This document shows positions 30,448-39,468 of a DNA stretch of 64,000 nt, one piece after another. The stretch is from NCBI GenBank assembly GCA_022801925.1, contig JAAWTG010000011.1, positions 1 through 64,000 on the forward strand, read 5' to 3'. Position 1 is the stretch's first letter, and each line of letters opens with the position of its first letter. Under the pieces are notes generated by a model that ran no database searches, was not told where the DNA came from, and was given only the letters and a program-made list of their open reading frames with translations. The stretch comes from Clostridia bacterium. GTDB taxonomy: Bacteria; Bacillota; Clostridia; RUG12999. The translations under genes were made by a program, and so were the position numbers.

Positions 30448-30459
30448 GAATATAACCAT

Positions 30460-30491
30460 AAAAGACCGGAACAATACTGTTCCGGTCTTTT
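30460..30491. terminator. Terminator after the Cys-rich gene
   Basis: AAAAGACCGGAACA (30460-30473) pairs perfectly with TGTTCCGGTCTTTT (30478-30491). It lies between the convergent genes ending at 30447 and 30521 and could serve both. Confidence 0.92.
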
Positions 30492-30520
30492 GAAATTTCA
30501 AAAGATTTTATCCCAAGTCG

Positions 30521-31270
30521 CTATTTCACTGCTCTGGTTGCAATGAAACAGGGAATGTTCATTTGGTGCAAACGCCCGTCGCCGTTGGTATCTTCATATA
30601 AATCTGTTAATCGAAATCCCGCTTCAAGCTGACCGCCTATCTGTTCTTCTAAGGTATGGGAAAACTGCACGCCGTCATTGTCTTGCTCCAATTGTTTCAT
30701 TTGTTCTGCGTTTTTGAGTGGGTTAAACGGCAATGAATTTACCACCTCTGTTTCATCATCACCGGCAAATAAAAAGTTGATTCCGTTGTCCATTCCTGCA
30801 AGAAGTATGCCGGAGTGTTTTAATACACGATAACATTCCTGCCATATCGGCTTTACTTCCTCAACATAGCAATTTGCTACAGGGTGAAAGATAATATCGA
30901 AAGATTCATTCTCAAAAGGCAACTCTTTCGTCATGTCTCCTCTGATAATTTCAATATTGTATTGCTCCCTTTTAGCAACGATTCTTTCACTGTTTATCTG
31001 TTCTTCGGAATAATCAAGTACGGTACATACTGCGCCGAGGGCAGCAAAAATCGGCATTTGCTGTCCGCCACCGCTTGCCAATCCTAATATTTTTTTGCCT
31101 TTTAAGTTGCCAAACCATTCGTGAGGGACATATTTTGTAGGTGTCAATTTTACGTTCCATACGCCGTTTTGTGCAGCTTCATAGGTAGAATGGTCAATTG
31201 GTTTTCCCCATTCCCAGCCATTTTTGACCCAACTGTCAATTGTCTTTGCATTGATATCCTGATATGACAT
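30521..31270 (-). CDS. Class I SAM-dependent methyltransferase
   Basis: This 249-residue methyltransferase of the Methyltransf_11 type has the SAM-binding motif KILGLASGGGQQ near residue 57, an acidic strand-2 end (CTVLDYSEEQ), and motifs GDMTKELPFENESFD and HPVANCYVEEV. The substrate is unknown. I chose the ATG at 31270 because AAGGAGGA stands about seven bases upstream; the frame stays open further upstream but without a ribosome site. Next on the same strand upstream is tRNA-Val. Confidence 0.88.
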   Translation of the reverse strand: MSYQDINAKTIDSWVKNGWEWGKPIDHSTYEAAQNGVWNVKLTPTKYVPHEWFGNLKGKKILGLASGGGQQMPIFAALGAVCTVLDYSEEQINSERIVAKREQYNIEIIRGDMTKELPFENESFDIIFHPVANCYVEEVKPIWQECYRVLKHSGILLAGMDNGINFLFAGDDETEVVNSLPFNPLKNAEQMKQLEQDNDGVQFSHTLEEQIGGQLEAGFRLTDLYEDTNGDGRLHQMNIPCFIATRAVK

Positions 31271-31442
31271 TGTATTCCTCCTTAGGCAAACAAAAATCGA
31301 ATATGCTTGCGCCATGTAGGGAAAATTTTTTGCGGTTAAAATATATTCTATATATTTCCGTGCCGAAGGCGGGTATACCACCAAAAAGCGCTCCGTTTTT
31401 TTATAAAAAGTCGCCGCAAGCGATATAAAACTTGCGGCGACG

Positions 31443-31519
31443 TGGTGGAGACAACTGGAGTCGAACCAGTGACCTCCTGCATGTCAAGCAGACACTCTAA
31501 CCAGCTGAGCTATGCCTCC
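31443..31519 (-). tRNA. tRNA-Val (anticodon GAC)
   Basis: Read on the minus strand, this 77-nt sequence folds as a complete cloverleaf. It has acceptor GGAGGCA/TGTCTCC, D stem GCTC/GAGT, anticodon stem TCTGC/GCAGG with loop TTGACAT, T stem ACTGG/CCAGT with loop TTCGACT, discriminator A and an encoded CCA. The loop gives anticodon GAC, reading GUC and GUU valine codons. Confidence 0.95.
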
Positions 31520-31564
31520 ATAAAGTTTTCACAAACAAGATTATAGCATAGAAAAGGGCAAGTG

Positions 31565-33424
31565 TCAATTGTTTATTATATTTTTTGTTTTGAGCGCGCG
31601 CATAGCGTTTAAAATCGCTATCACAGAGACACCGACATCTGCAAAAACGGCTTCCCACATGTTTGCCATGCCGAGTGCGCCGAGAAGCAAAACCAAAAGT
31701 TTCACGCCTAAGGCAAAGACAATGTTTTGCCGCACAATGCGCAGCGTTTTTTGAGAAATTTTCATGGCAACAGCGATTTTGGAAGGACTGTCGTCCATGA
31801 GCACCACGTCTGCGGCTTCAATGGCGGCGTCGGAGCCAAGCGCGCCCATTGCAATACCGATATCCGCGCGGGACAATACAGGCGCGTCATTGATACCGTC
31901 GCCGACAAATGCCAGTTTGCCGCGCGGCGTTTTTTCATGTAGCAGTTTTTCCACCTGTTCCACTTTATCTGCAGGAAGAAGCTGCGTATAAACAGCGTCC
32001 AGTCCGAGTTGCTGCGCGACCTGTTCGCCGACAGCTTTGGAATCGCCGGTCAGCATAACAGTTTTGCGGATACCCTGTTTTTTGAGCGCGTGCACAGCAT
32101 CTGCGGCATCTGCTTTGATTTCATCGGAAATCACAATATGACCGGCATACCGACTGCCGACAGCCACATGAACAATGGTGCCGGTATGATGGCAGTCATG
32201 CCATGCCGCACCGATTTCTTTCATCAATTTATCGTTGCCGGCATAGACTGTCACGCCGTCCACAGCGGCGCGGACGCCGCGCCCTGCCAGTTCTTCCGAA
32301 TCGGTGACGCGCGCAGCGTCAAGCGGCCGTCCATATGCTGCTTTGAGCGACAGGGAAATGGGATGGTTGCTGTAGTTTTCAGCCAGTGCGGCAAATTCCA
32401 AAAGCTGCGATTCTGAAATATCGTCCGGATGGATTGCAGTCACCTGAAACGTGCCATGCGTCAGCGTTCCGGTTTTGTCAAACACAATCAGTTCCGTTTG
32501 TGCCAATGCTTCCAGATAATTGCTGCCTTTCACTAAAATACCGCATTTGGACGCGCCGCCGATACCGCCGAAAAAGCTGAGCGGCACAGAAATCACGAGC
32601 GCACAGGGGCAGGAAATGACCAAGAAAATGAGCGCGCGCTGCACCCATTCGCCCCATTCGCCGCCGAGAAAGAGAGGCGGCAACAGTGCAAGCAGCGCCG
32701 CGAAAATAACGACCACCGGCGTATAATAACGGGCAAATTTTGTAATAAAATTCTCGCTTTTCGCTTTTTTACTGCTGGAGTTTTCTACCAAATCCAGAAT
32801 TTTAGAGACAGTAGATTCTCCAAATGCACGGTTCACACGAATGTGCAGCAGCCCGCTTTGGTTGATACAACCACTGATAACATTGTCGCCCGGCTGCACA
32901 TCACGCGGCAGGGATTCGCCGGTTAGCGCGGAGGTGTTGAGGGCGGAAACACCGTCCAGCACAACGCCGTCCAGCGGCACTTTTTCGCCGGGCTTGACCA
33001 CAATCGTGTCACCGACAGCAATTTCGTTTGGGTCAACCTGTTTGAGTTCGCCGTCCACTTCTATGTTCGCATAGTCAGGACGAATGTCCATCAACGAGGC
33101 AATCGATTTGCGTGAACGTCCCACGGCATAACTTTGGAACAGTTCGCCGACTTGGTAGAACAACATCACAGCAACACCTTCGGGATATTCGCCCAAGCAA
33201 AACGCGCCAACGGTGGCAAGCGCCATGAGAAAGTTTTCGTCAAAAATTTGTCCGTGCGCTATATTGCGGACAGCACGCCACAAAACGTCCCAGCCGACAA
33301 GCGCGAACGGCGCCAGAAACAACAGCAGCCGCAGGAGTCCCTCCGCCGGAATACACATCGCAGCGACAAACAACGCCGCGGCGGTAACAATGCGCAGCAG
33401 CATCTTTTTTTGTTTTTTACTCAT
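31565..33424 (-). CDS. Heavy-metal P1B-type ATPase (Zn/Cd/Co efflux type)
   Basis: The 619-residue pump has the transmembrane metal motif SCPCALVIS, the phosphorylation site DKTGTLTHG, the actuator segment ALTGESLP and the hinge GDGINDAPVL. CPC with a late GVSVIAILNA-type helix is typical of Zn2+/Cd2+/Pb2+ exporters rather than copper pumps. It lacks an N-terminal metal-binding domain; a separate HMA protein is encoded just upstream at 33454. I chose ATG 33424, behind GAGGTG. It forms an operon with HMA and ArsR genes under the promoter at 34103-34131. Confidence 0.93.
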   Translation of the reverse strand: MSKKQKKMLLRIVTAAALFVAAMCIPAEGLLRLLLFLAPFALVGWDVLWRAVRNIAHGQIFDENFLMALATVGAFCLGEYPEGVAVMLFYQVGELFQSYAVGRSRKSIASLMDIRPDYANIEVDGELKQVDPNEIAVGDTIVVKPGEKVPLDGVVLDGVSALNTSALTGESLPRDVQPGDNVISGCINQSGLLHIRVNRAFGESTVSKILDLVENSSSKKAKSENFITKFARYYTPVVVIFAALLALLPPLFLGGEWGEWVQRALIFLVISCPCALVISVPLSFFGGIGGASKCGILVKGSNYLEALAQTELIVFDKTGTLTHGTFQVTAIHPDDISESQLLEFAALAENYSNHPISLSLKAAYGRPLDAARVTDSEELAGRGVRAAVDGVTVYAGNDKLMKEIGAAWHDCHHTGTIVHVAVGSRYAGHIVISDEIKADAADAVHALKKQGIRKTVMLTGDSKAVGEQVAQQLGLDAVYTQLLPADKVEQVEKLLHEKTPRGKLAFVGDGINDAPVLSRADIGIAMGALGSDAAIEAADVVLMDDSPSKIAVAMKISQKTLRIVRQNIVFALGVKLLVLLLGALGMANMWEAVFADVGVSVIAILNAMRALKTKNIINN

Positions 33425-33453
33425 TGAACACACCTCATTTCTGTAAAAATACA

Positions 33454-33672
33454 TTAGAGAACAATGGTGCAGTCCGGTTCCACTTTGCGGCAAACTTTGA
33501 CGACTTCTTTCATGATTTCGTCAAAACGGTCGTCTACCGCTTCTAGCGTGAGTTTTTGTGAGAAGAAACTCACAGAAGCGTCCTGTACGCCGTCAATTTT
33601 TTTGATTGCCGTTTCCATTTTTGCCGCGCAGTTGGCGCAGTCGAGGTCTATCAGTTTAAATTGTTTTTTCAT
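33454..33672 (-). CDS. Heavy-metal-associated (HMA) domain protein
   Basis: The 72-residue protein is a single ferredoxin-like HMA domain with metal-binding DCANCA near residue 14. In fused pumps this domain forms the N-terminus of the ATPase. Here it is a separate gene directly upstream of an ATPase that lacks it, so it may act as a metallochaperone or detached N-domain. It lies in the same operon as the ArsR gene and the pump. Confidence 0.88.
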   Translation of the reverse strand: MKKQFKLIDLDCANCAAKMETAIKKIDGVQDASVSFFSQKLTLEAVDDRFDEIMKEVVKVCRKVEPDCTIVL

Positions 33673-33700
33673 TAAAAATCATCCTTTCTGTTGAAATACA

Positions 33701-34063
33701 CTATTCAGCCAAATGCTCCATACCTTGATTGATAATGGTATGCACATGGTCGTCCGCCAAAGAATAGAACACGGTTTTTCCCTCGCGGCGATATTTGACG
33801 AGTTTGCTTTGTTTGAGTGCGCGAAGCTGGTGCGAAATGGCGGACTGCGTCATATTCAAAAGCTGGGCAATGTCACAGACACACATTTCGGATTCAAACA
33901 AAACATATAAAATTTTAATACGCGTGGAATCTCCAAAGATTTTAAACAACTCTGCAAGGTCGTATAAAATCTCGTCATCCGGCATGTTTTGGTTCACCTG
34001 CGTGATAATTTCATCATGCGCATGAATATATTCGCAGCGTTCCACATCATTTTGAGCAGACAT
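33701..34063 (-). CDS. ArsR/SmtB-family metal-sensing repressor
   Basis: The 120-residue repressor has the ArsR winged helix (MTQSAISHQLRALKQSKLVKYRREGKTVFYSL). Two metal sites are visible: CVCDIA in the alpha-3 helix, as in CadC/ArsR sensors of soft metals, and the C-terminal DDHVHTIINQGMEH, which keeps Asp and two His of the SmtB/CzrA alpha-5 zinc site with the last His replaced by Glu. The start at 34063 follows AAAGAA; an earlier ATG at 34081 overlaps the operator and lacks a ribosome site. It heads the metal-efflux operon. Confidence 0.9.
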   Translation of the reverse strand: MSAQNDVERCEYIHAHDEIITQVNQNMPDDEILYDLAELFKIFGDSTRIKILYVLFESEMCVCDIAQLLNMTQSAISHQLRALKQSKLVKYRREGKTVFYSLADDHVHTIINQGMEHLAE

Positions 34064-34080
34064 GATATCACATTCTTTCA

Positions 34081-34131
34081 TATGAATTATTGTTCATATA
34101 TTATTATATGCAAAACGAAGAATTTTGTCAA
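34081..34131 (-). promoter_or_regulatory. Consensus promoter with ArsR-type operator for the metal-efflux operon
   Basis: On the minus strand, TTGACA (34126-34131) and TATAAT (34103-34108) are both exact consensus hexamers with 17 bp between. The palindrome TATGAATTATTGTTCATA (34081-34098), of the TGAA-N6-TTCA form bound by SmtB/ArsR repressors, covers the transcription start. This fits metal-relieved repression. Confidence 0.88.
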
Positions 34132-34172
34132 TACTTTTTTAAAGGAATTTTTAAAAAATTTCAAAAAAGGTA

Positions 34173-34203
34173 TTGACTTAAAGTTAACTTTAACTTGTAT
34201 AAT
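34173..34203 (+). promoter_or_regulatory. MerR-type promoter of the aldo/keto reductase gene
   Basis: TTGACT (34173-34178) and TATAAT (34198-34203) are separated by 19 bp. The spacer contains the perfect palindrome TTAAAGTTAACTTTAA. This is the architecture of promoters activated by MerR proteins of the aldehyde/redox-sensing subgroup. No MerR gene is adjacent; the nearest are at 40665-41123 and 26133-26504. Confidence 0.8.
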
Positions 34204-34321
34204 GATGTCAATAAGAGCAAAAACGATATTATAAAATCAGAGCAGCGTAAGGCGCGGCATGTCAATTGGCGGCAAGCTGAATACTCTATATGAGTGAATC
34301 AAGAAGAAAAGGAGGATTGCC

Positions 34322-35473
34322 ATGCAATACAGAAAGCTGGGAAAAACAGGGCTATTGGTCAGTGAAATCGGTCTCGGCGCGGAATGGTTGGAACGGCATA
34401 ATGCGGAGGAATGCAGAGAAATCATTGATATTTGTGCGCAAAAGGGAATCAACATTCTGGATTGCTGGATGTCGGAACCAAAGGTGCGTTCCAACATAGG
34501 TGCCGCCATTCGCGGGCGGCGGGGAAAGTGGTTCATTCAGGGACACATCGGTTCCACTTGGCAGGACGGGCAATATGTACGCAGCAGAGAAGTTTCCAAA
34601 GTGCGGGAGGCGTTTGAAGATTTGCTGACCCGTTTGCAAACCGATTATATTGACCTTGGCATGATTCACTATGTGGATCAGGAATCTGACTGGAATCATA
34701 TTCTTGGGAGCGATTATTTGGAGTATATACAGGAATTGAAAAGCAACGGGAAAATTCGTCACATCGGCATGAGTACGCACAATCCGTCAGTGGCGAAGCT
34801 GGCGGTGGAAAGCGGCATTGTCGAAATGATTATGTTCAGCATTAACCCTGCTTTTGACTTGCTTCCCGCAACGGAGGAAATTGACGACTATTTTGTGGAA
34901 CAATACGACGAGAACTTGAGCGGCATCGCGCCGGAACGCGTGGAACTATACCGGCTTTGCGCGCAAAAAGAGGTTGGTATCACTGTGATGAAGGGATATG
35001 CCGGCGGCAGACTTTTTCAGGCGGAGTCATCGCCGTTTGGTGTGGCGCTTACGCCGGTGCAGTGTCTGCACTATTGCCTGACCCGCCCTGCCGTCGCGTC
35101 CGTTATGGTGGGATTCGATAGTCCGCAGCATGTGGAGGAAGCGGTGGGATATGAAACGGCAAGCGAAACGGAAAAAGATTATGCAACCGTTCTGGCAAAA
35201 GCGCCGCGCCATTCGTTCCATGGACAATGTACCTATTGTGGGCATTGCAAGCCTTGTCCGGTGGAAATTGATATTGCAATGGTGAACAAACTATATGATT
35301 TGGCGGTCATGCAAAAGGAAACACCGTCTTCCGTGAAAGAGCATTATAAGGCGCTGGAGAAAACAGCTGCTGATTGTATCGGCTGCGGCGGCTGCGAAAC
35401 GCGGTGTCCGTTTGGCGTTCCGGTTGTGCAGCGTATGGAAAAAGCAAAAGAATTATTTGATACAATCAAATAA
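34322..35473 (+). CDS. Aldo/keto reductase with C-terminal 4Fe-4S ferredoxin domain
   Basis: The 383-residue protein has an aldo/keto reductase barrel (MQYRKLGKTGLLVSEIGLG, the DYIDLGMIHYVD segment and a HIGMST strand) followed by a ferredoxin-like end with two cysteine clusters, CTYCGHCKPCP and CIGCGGCETRCP. This fusion is common in anaerobic Clostridia and suggests electron transfer to or from ferredoxin; the substrate is unknown. The preceding MerR-type promoter suggests induction by a reactive compound. The ATG at 34322 follows AAAGGAGG. Confidence 0.92.
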   Translation: MQYRKLGKTGLLVSEIGLGAEWLERHNAEECREIIDICAQKGINILDCWMSEPKVRSNIGAAIRGRRGKWFIQGHIGSTWQDGQYVRSREVSKVREAFEDLLTRLQTDYIDLGMIHYVDQESDWNHILGSDYLEYIQELKSNGKIRHIGMSTHNPSVAKLAVESGIVEMIMFSINPAFDLLPATEEIDDYFVEQYDENLSGIAPERVELYRLCAQKEVGITVMKGYAGGRLFQAESSPFGVALTPVQCLHYCLTRPAVASVMVGFDSPQHVEEAVGYETASETEKDYATVLAKAPRHSFHGQCTYCGHCKPCPVEIDIAMVNKLYDLAVMQKETPSSVKEHYKALEKTAADCIGCGGCETRCPFGVPVVQRMEKAKELFDTIK

Positions 35474-35551
35474 TTTTATAATAGAAGTGTTTGGAAGGGA
35501 GGATAGAAAAACATTACGATATTGCAATTGTTTCGGAAAGGAGGAATTGTT

Positions 35552-36982
35552 TTGACGGTAAAATCGAACATCACAAAAATAATGGTATTCGTAGCAGCAT
35601 TGGCGCTGATTTGTGCCGCGTTTATTGCCTTTGCCGCAAATGATAACGGTAGCGCACCTGCAAACGGCGCACCGGCGGCAGCAAGTGGAAGCACGGTAAT
35701 ACTGCAAATTGGCAATCCTATAATGCGCGTCAACGGTGAGGAGATGGAAATTGACCCGGGCAGGGGTACGGTTCCGATGACGGTATCGGACAGGACGCTT
35801 GTTCCGATACGGGCTATCATAGAATCGCTGGGCGGCAATGTTGATTGGAACGAAGAACAGCAGCAGGTGACGCTAACCTATCATGGTGATGTTATCAAAT
35901 TGACCATTGGTTCGCAGACGGCGTATTTAAATGAGGAAGAACATTTATTAGATGTGGCGCCGGCGACAATCAATGACAGAACCATGCTGCCGATACGCTT
36001 CATTGCAGAGGGATTTCAATTTCATGTGGATTGGAAGGAGGAAACACAAACTGTGGAAATTACAACATCTAACACAACACAAACGACAAACTTGGAACAT
36101 CAAACAACGGACGAAACCGCTCCGGTGGTCTATATGACAACGAAAATCACGCCGGAAGCCATGGTGGAAATTTATGAGAAACTGGATAAGAAAGTGGAAG
36201 GCAAGGTAGCTGTGAAACTTTCTACCGGTGAAGCGGGCAATACGCATTACCTAGCCCCGAATCTCATCAAAGATTTAGTGCAGTCGGTAAACGGAACTAT
36301 TGTGGAATGTAACACTGCCTACGGCGGTTCCCGCGCAAGCACGGCAATGCATAAACAAGTTGCCGCCGACCACGGTTTCACCGCGATTGCCGATGTGGAT
36401 ATCATGGACGAAAACGGCGACATTTCCATTCCGGTAACGGGCGGCGACAATCTCAAGGAAAACTTTGTCGGCGCACATCTTGCAAACTATGACAGTATTT
36501 TGTGCTTGTCCCATTTTAAAGGTCATGCAATGGGTGGTTTTGGCGGCGCGATTAAAAACATGTCGATTGGTATTGCGTCAAGCGAAGGGAAAGGCTGGAT
36601 ACACACGGCAGGGAAATCGAAAACGGACATTTGGGGCGGCGTGCAGGACAATTTTCTGGAAGCGATGGCGGAAGCGACCGGCGCGGTGGTGGATTACATG
36701 GACGGAAAAGTTGTCTATATCAACGTGATGAACCACCTGTCCGTGGACTGCGACTGTGACGGCAATCCTGCAAAACCGGAAATGGACGACGTGGGCATTT
36801 TAGCATCGACCGACCCTGTTGCGTTAGACCAGGCGTGCGTGGATATTGTCTATCACACCGACCGCGCACAAAGCGGCGCATTGATTGAGAGAATGGAATC
36901 CAGAAACGGAATGCATACGCTGGAGCAGGCGGTGAAAATGGGACTTGGCAGCAGAAACTACAGACTGGTAGACATAGACTAG
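35552..36982 (+). CDS. Secreted DUF362 protein with copper-amine-oxidase N-like stalk domain
   Basis: The protein of about 476 residues has an N-terminal signal or anchor helix (IMVFVAALALICAAFIAFA), a Cu_amine_oxidN1-type stalk domain (about 45-165, with TLVPIRAIIESLGGNVDWN and TMLPIRFIAEGFQFHVDWK repeats) and a DUF362 domain (about 195-470) containing HFKGHAMGGFGGAIKNMSIG. DUF362 proteins often carry Fe-S clusters; no ferredoxin motif is seen here. I prefer the TTG at 35552, eight bases after AAAGGAGG. The gene follows the Fe-S aldo/keto reductase on the same strand. Confidence 0.85.
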   Translation: MTVKSNITKIMVFVAALALICAAFIAFAANDNGSAPANGAPAAASGSTVILQIGNPIMRVNGEEMEIDPGRGTVPMTVSDRTLVPIRAIIESLGGNVDWNEEQQQVTLTYHGDVIKLTIGSQTAYLNEEEHLLDVAPATINDRTMLPIRFIAEGFQFHVDWKEETQTVEITTSNTTQTTNLEHQTTDETAPVVYMTTKITPEAMVEIYEKLDKKVEGKVAVKLSTGEAGNTHYLAPNLIKDLVQSVNGTIVECNTAYGGSRASTAMHKQVAADHGFTAIADVDIMDENGDISIPVTGGDNLKENFVGAHLANYDSILCLSHFKGHAMGGFGGAIKNMSIGIASSEGKGWIHTAGKSKTDIWGGVQDNFLEAMAEATGAVVDYMDGKVVYINVMNHLSVDCDCDGNPAKPEMDDVGILASTDPVALDQACVDIVYHTDRAQSGALIERMESRNGMHTLEQAVKMGLGSRNYRLVDID

Positions 36983-37018
36983 GCTTTGATACAGGTATTT
37001 ACAAGACACTGAAAAAAT

Positions 37019-37048
37019 TTGACATTGCCATGTTTTTAGAGGTATAAT
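37019..37048 (+). promoter_or_regulatory. Promoter of the 37087-39896 membrane-protein operon
   Basis: TTGACA (37019-37024) and TATAAT (37043-37048) are 18 bp apart and about 40 bases before the start codon at 37087. Confidence 0.8.
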
Positions 37049-37086
37049 AAGGAAGTAATTATTTTAAAACGCAGGAGGAATATACA

Positions 37087-37467
37087 ATGGCATGTTTTGT
37101 AGTACCAACAGCAGAAGCAATCGTCACAACGATTGTTCAGAAAAAAGCTGACAAAAAAGCAAAAAGAGAAAACACGGAAATTAAAAATCCGTTTTTGAAA
37201 AAGATGAATTGGCTCAACACCATGTTGTGGGGCGGCAGCGCGCTGCTGGCGTTTGAACACATGTGGCACGGCGAAGTGACACCATGGTTCCCGTTTTTAA
37301 CCAATGCGGCAAATCCGGCGGACGCAGCGGCAATGCTGTTTGAAATGGCGACCTCCGGCGTGGCAATGGCGGCGCTGGTGACTGCGGTATGGGTAGGGCT
37401 TGTCGCGGTGACAAACGCGCTGGAGAAAAAGCCGTTTGCGGCAAACGCAGGAGGAACAGAATCATGA
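37087..37467 (+). CDS. Small membrane protein of unknown function
   Basis: This 126-residue protein has an N-terminal Ala/Val-rich segment, a lysine-rich linker (about 19-40) and two probable transmembrane segments (about 43-60 and 85-112). Between them is EHMWHGEVTPWFPFL, whose two histidines could bind a metal. I do not recognise the family. GGAGG precedes the ATG, the promoter at 37019 is its own, and its last four bases overlap the next gene (ATGA). Confidence 0.8.
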   Translation: MACFVVPTAEAIVTTIVQKKADKKAKRENTEIKNPFLKKMNWLNTMLWGGSALLAFEHMWHGEVTPWFPFLTNAANPADAAAMLFEMATSGVAMAALVTAVWVGLVAVTNALEKKPFAANAGGTES

Positions 37468-37775
37468 CATTGCTGATAACGGTTTTTGCAGCGGTGACCG
37501 CAACAATCCTTTGGTATCAATACGCAAACAGCAACAAAAAATTGGGAATGCTGGCGTTGATGTATTGGGGCGCGGCGCTGATGTGGTTTGTGGACGCTGT
37601 AGCAGAATACATAGAAGTAGGCGCAGCATATTTCACCCCCGCGCCGGCGGAATTGCTGAGTGATGCATACCTCGGTTTGTCTGTGGCTGTGCTGGGACTT
37701 GTTATTTGGCTCGCCCGGCTGCTGGTAAAAGACCCGGACGGCACCTTGCGCGCGGCGCTGGCAAAAAAGAAATAG
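37464..37775 (+). CDS. Small membrane protein of unknown function
   Basis: The 103-residue protein has three likely transmembrane segments (about 2-18, 27-45 and 66-87) and a lysine-rich C-terminus. Its ATG overlaps the stop of the preceding small membrane protein and has AGGAGGA upstream, so the two are probably made together and may form a complex. No family is recognised. Confidence 0.8.
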   Translation: MTLLITVFAAVTATILWYQYANSNKKLGMLALMYWGAALMWFVDAVAEYIEVGAAYFTPAPAELLSDAYLGLSVAVLGLVIWLARLLVKDPDGTLRAALAKKK

Positions 37776-37835
37776 AACAGCGCGGACGGCTCACAGTACA
37801 TAGGTTGAACAGTTCTTGGTGATGGAGAAACAAAC

Positions 37836-38744
37836 ATGATGATATGGGAAATTTTGCGGCGGGAGTTCATCTATCTCTGGTACTATTTTTCCATACAATT
37901 GTGGCAAATCCTGCCATATTGGGCGCTGGGAATTTGTATTGGTTCCTGCGTATCGGTGTTTGGAAAAGAAAAAATACACCGGTTCATGTCTGCCTTGCAG
38001 GAAAAACACCTTGGCGTGTTCGGTATTATTCCGGCGAGTCTGCTGGGCATCGCATCGCCCCTTTGTATGTATGGCACCATTCCGATTGCGGCTTCTTTTT
38101 CGCAAAAAGGAATGCGGGACGACTATCTGGCAGCATTTATGATGGGTTCTGTGCTGCTGAATCCGCAGCTTCTCATCTATAGCGCGGCGCTGGGCAGTGC
38201 GGCGCTTTGTATCAGGTTCATTGCCTGTTTCCTTTGCGGCGTTGCCGCAGGACTTTTGGTGCGGCTGCTGTATCAGGATAAACAATTTTTTGATTTTGAT
38301 GGATTTGCGCAGCGCGAGAGCCGCGATACCGACCCAAATCTGCTGGTGCGGCTGCTGAAAAACATCGGCAGGAATATCAAAGCAACAGGCATTTGGTTTT
38401 GCGTTGGAATATTGTTGTCAGCGCTGTTTCAGCGCTATGTTCCCGCGAACGCTTTTGCAGACCTGTTTGTAGGCAACCGCGGTTTTGGGCTTTTGATGGC
38501 GGCAACGGTCGGCGTTCCGCTCTATGCATGCGGCGGCGGTACTATACCGCTTTTGCAGCAGTGGCTAGCAAACGGTATGAGTATGGGCTCAGCGACCGCG
38601 TTTATGGTGACAGGTCCCGCAACGAAAATAACGAATCTGGGTGCGCTGAAAATCGTACTCGGACTGAAACATTTTTTGTTTTATCTTGTCTATGTGATGG
38701 CGTTTGCGCTGATTTCAGGCTGGCTTGTGAATCTCGTGATTTAG
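37836..38744 (+). CDS. DUF318/YraQ-type permease
   Basis: This 302-residue membrane protein has about eight transmembrane helices. It contains two related segments typical of DUF318 permeases, GIASPLCMYGTIPIA with a cysteine near residue 74 and VGVPLYACGGGTIPLL with a cysteine in the second half. Members include ArsP-like exporters of organoarsenicals, but most have no known substrate. It follows two small membrane proteins on the same strand. Confidence 0.85.
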   Translation: MMIWEILRREFIYLWYYFSIQLWQILPYWALGICIGSCVSVFGKEKIHRFMSALQEKHLGVFGIIPASLLGIASPLCMYGTIPIAASFSQKGMRDDYLAAFMMGSVLLNPQLLIYSAALGSAALCIRFIACFLCGVAAGLLVRLLYQDKQFFDFDGFAQRESRDTDPNLLVRLLKNIGRNIKATGIWFCVGILLSALFQRYVPANAFADLFVGNRGFGLLMAATVGVPLYACGGGTIPLLQQWLANGMSMGSATAFMVTGPATKITNLGALKIVLGLKHFLFYLVYVMAFALISGWLVNLVI

Positions 38745-38913
38745 AGCGGCGAAGAAATCATCAGTGAACCCCACTTAATCGTGCAACCAATTGGGGGCAG
38801 CATGTGTTGCCGGAATGACACAAATTCACTCCCTAACAGAAACCGATTTCACCTAACATGTTGTTTCGGCGACACGATAGAATTCTATTTTAAACGTAAA
38901 GGAGATTTTTAAA

Positions 38914-39468
38914 ATGACGAATACAAGAACACTCGTAAAACCGCGTCTTTCAGTGAAAGCGCAAATCATAGCGACAATTTCAGCGATTGTGGCGGCAGTT
39001 GCCGTTCCGCAGCTGCTTCATGTCATGGGCGCCGTTTCCGGTTTGGGAACCGCGCTGGGCGAAACATTTTTACCCATGCACCTGCCGATTCTTTTGGTAG
39101 GACTTTTGGCAGGACCTTATGCCGGCGCAATTGCAGGACTACTGGGACCGCTTGCAAGTTTCGGACTTTCCGGTATGCCGGTGGTTACCATGTTGCCGTT
39201 TATGATGATTGAACTGTGTGCATACGGATTATTTGCGGGACTGCTGAGAAACGTCAACATGCCGACCGTGGCGAAAGTGTTGGGCGTGCAGATTGCCGGA
39301 CGGCTGGTTCGGGCGGCAGCGATTTTAGTCTCCATTTATGCATTCGGCAACGCGTCAGTGAACGTGGCGGCTATTTGGGTCAGCAGCGTAACAGGTATTT
39401 TTGGGATTGCACTGCAATTGGTATTGATTCCGCTGATTACTTACCGCGTAGAAAATTTGAAAAAATGA
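38914..39468 (+). CDS. ECF transporter S component (substrate-binding membrane protein)
   Basis: The 184-residue membrane protein has about five hydrophobic segments and the arrangement of an ECF-type S component, with LPMHLPILLVGLLAGPYAGAIAGLLGPLASF typical of the group that includes vitamin S subunits. It probably captures a vitamin or cofactor precursor and works with energy-coupling subunits encoded elsewhere. Substrate unknown. AAAGGAG precedes the ATG. The 170 bases upstream hold a GGCA...TGCC hairpin at about 38795 but no riboswitch class I can name. It overlaps the DUF1893 gene. Confidence 0.85.
   Translation: MTNTRTLVKPRLSVKAQIIATISAIVAAVAVPQLLHVMGAVSGLGTALGETFLPMHLPILLVGLLAGPYAGAIAGLLGPLASFGLSGMPVVTMLPFMMIELCAYGLFAGLLRNVNMPTVAKVLGVQIAGRLVRAAAILVSIYAFGNASVNVAAIWVSSVTGIFGIALQLVLIPLITYRVENLKK

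Noticed and set aside
38760-38913. Riboswitch upstream of the ECF S-component gene
   Set aside because: Only a short GGCA/TGCC hairpin is visible; no cobalamin, TPP or other class consensus could be matched.
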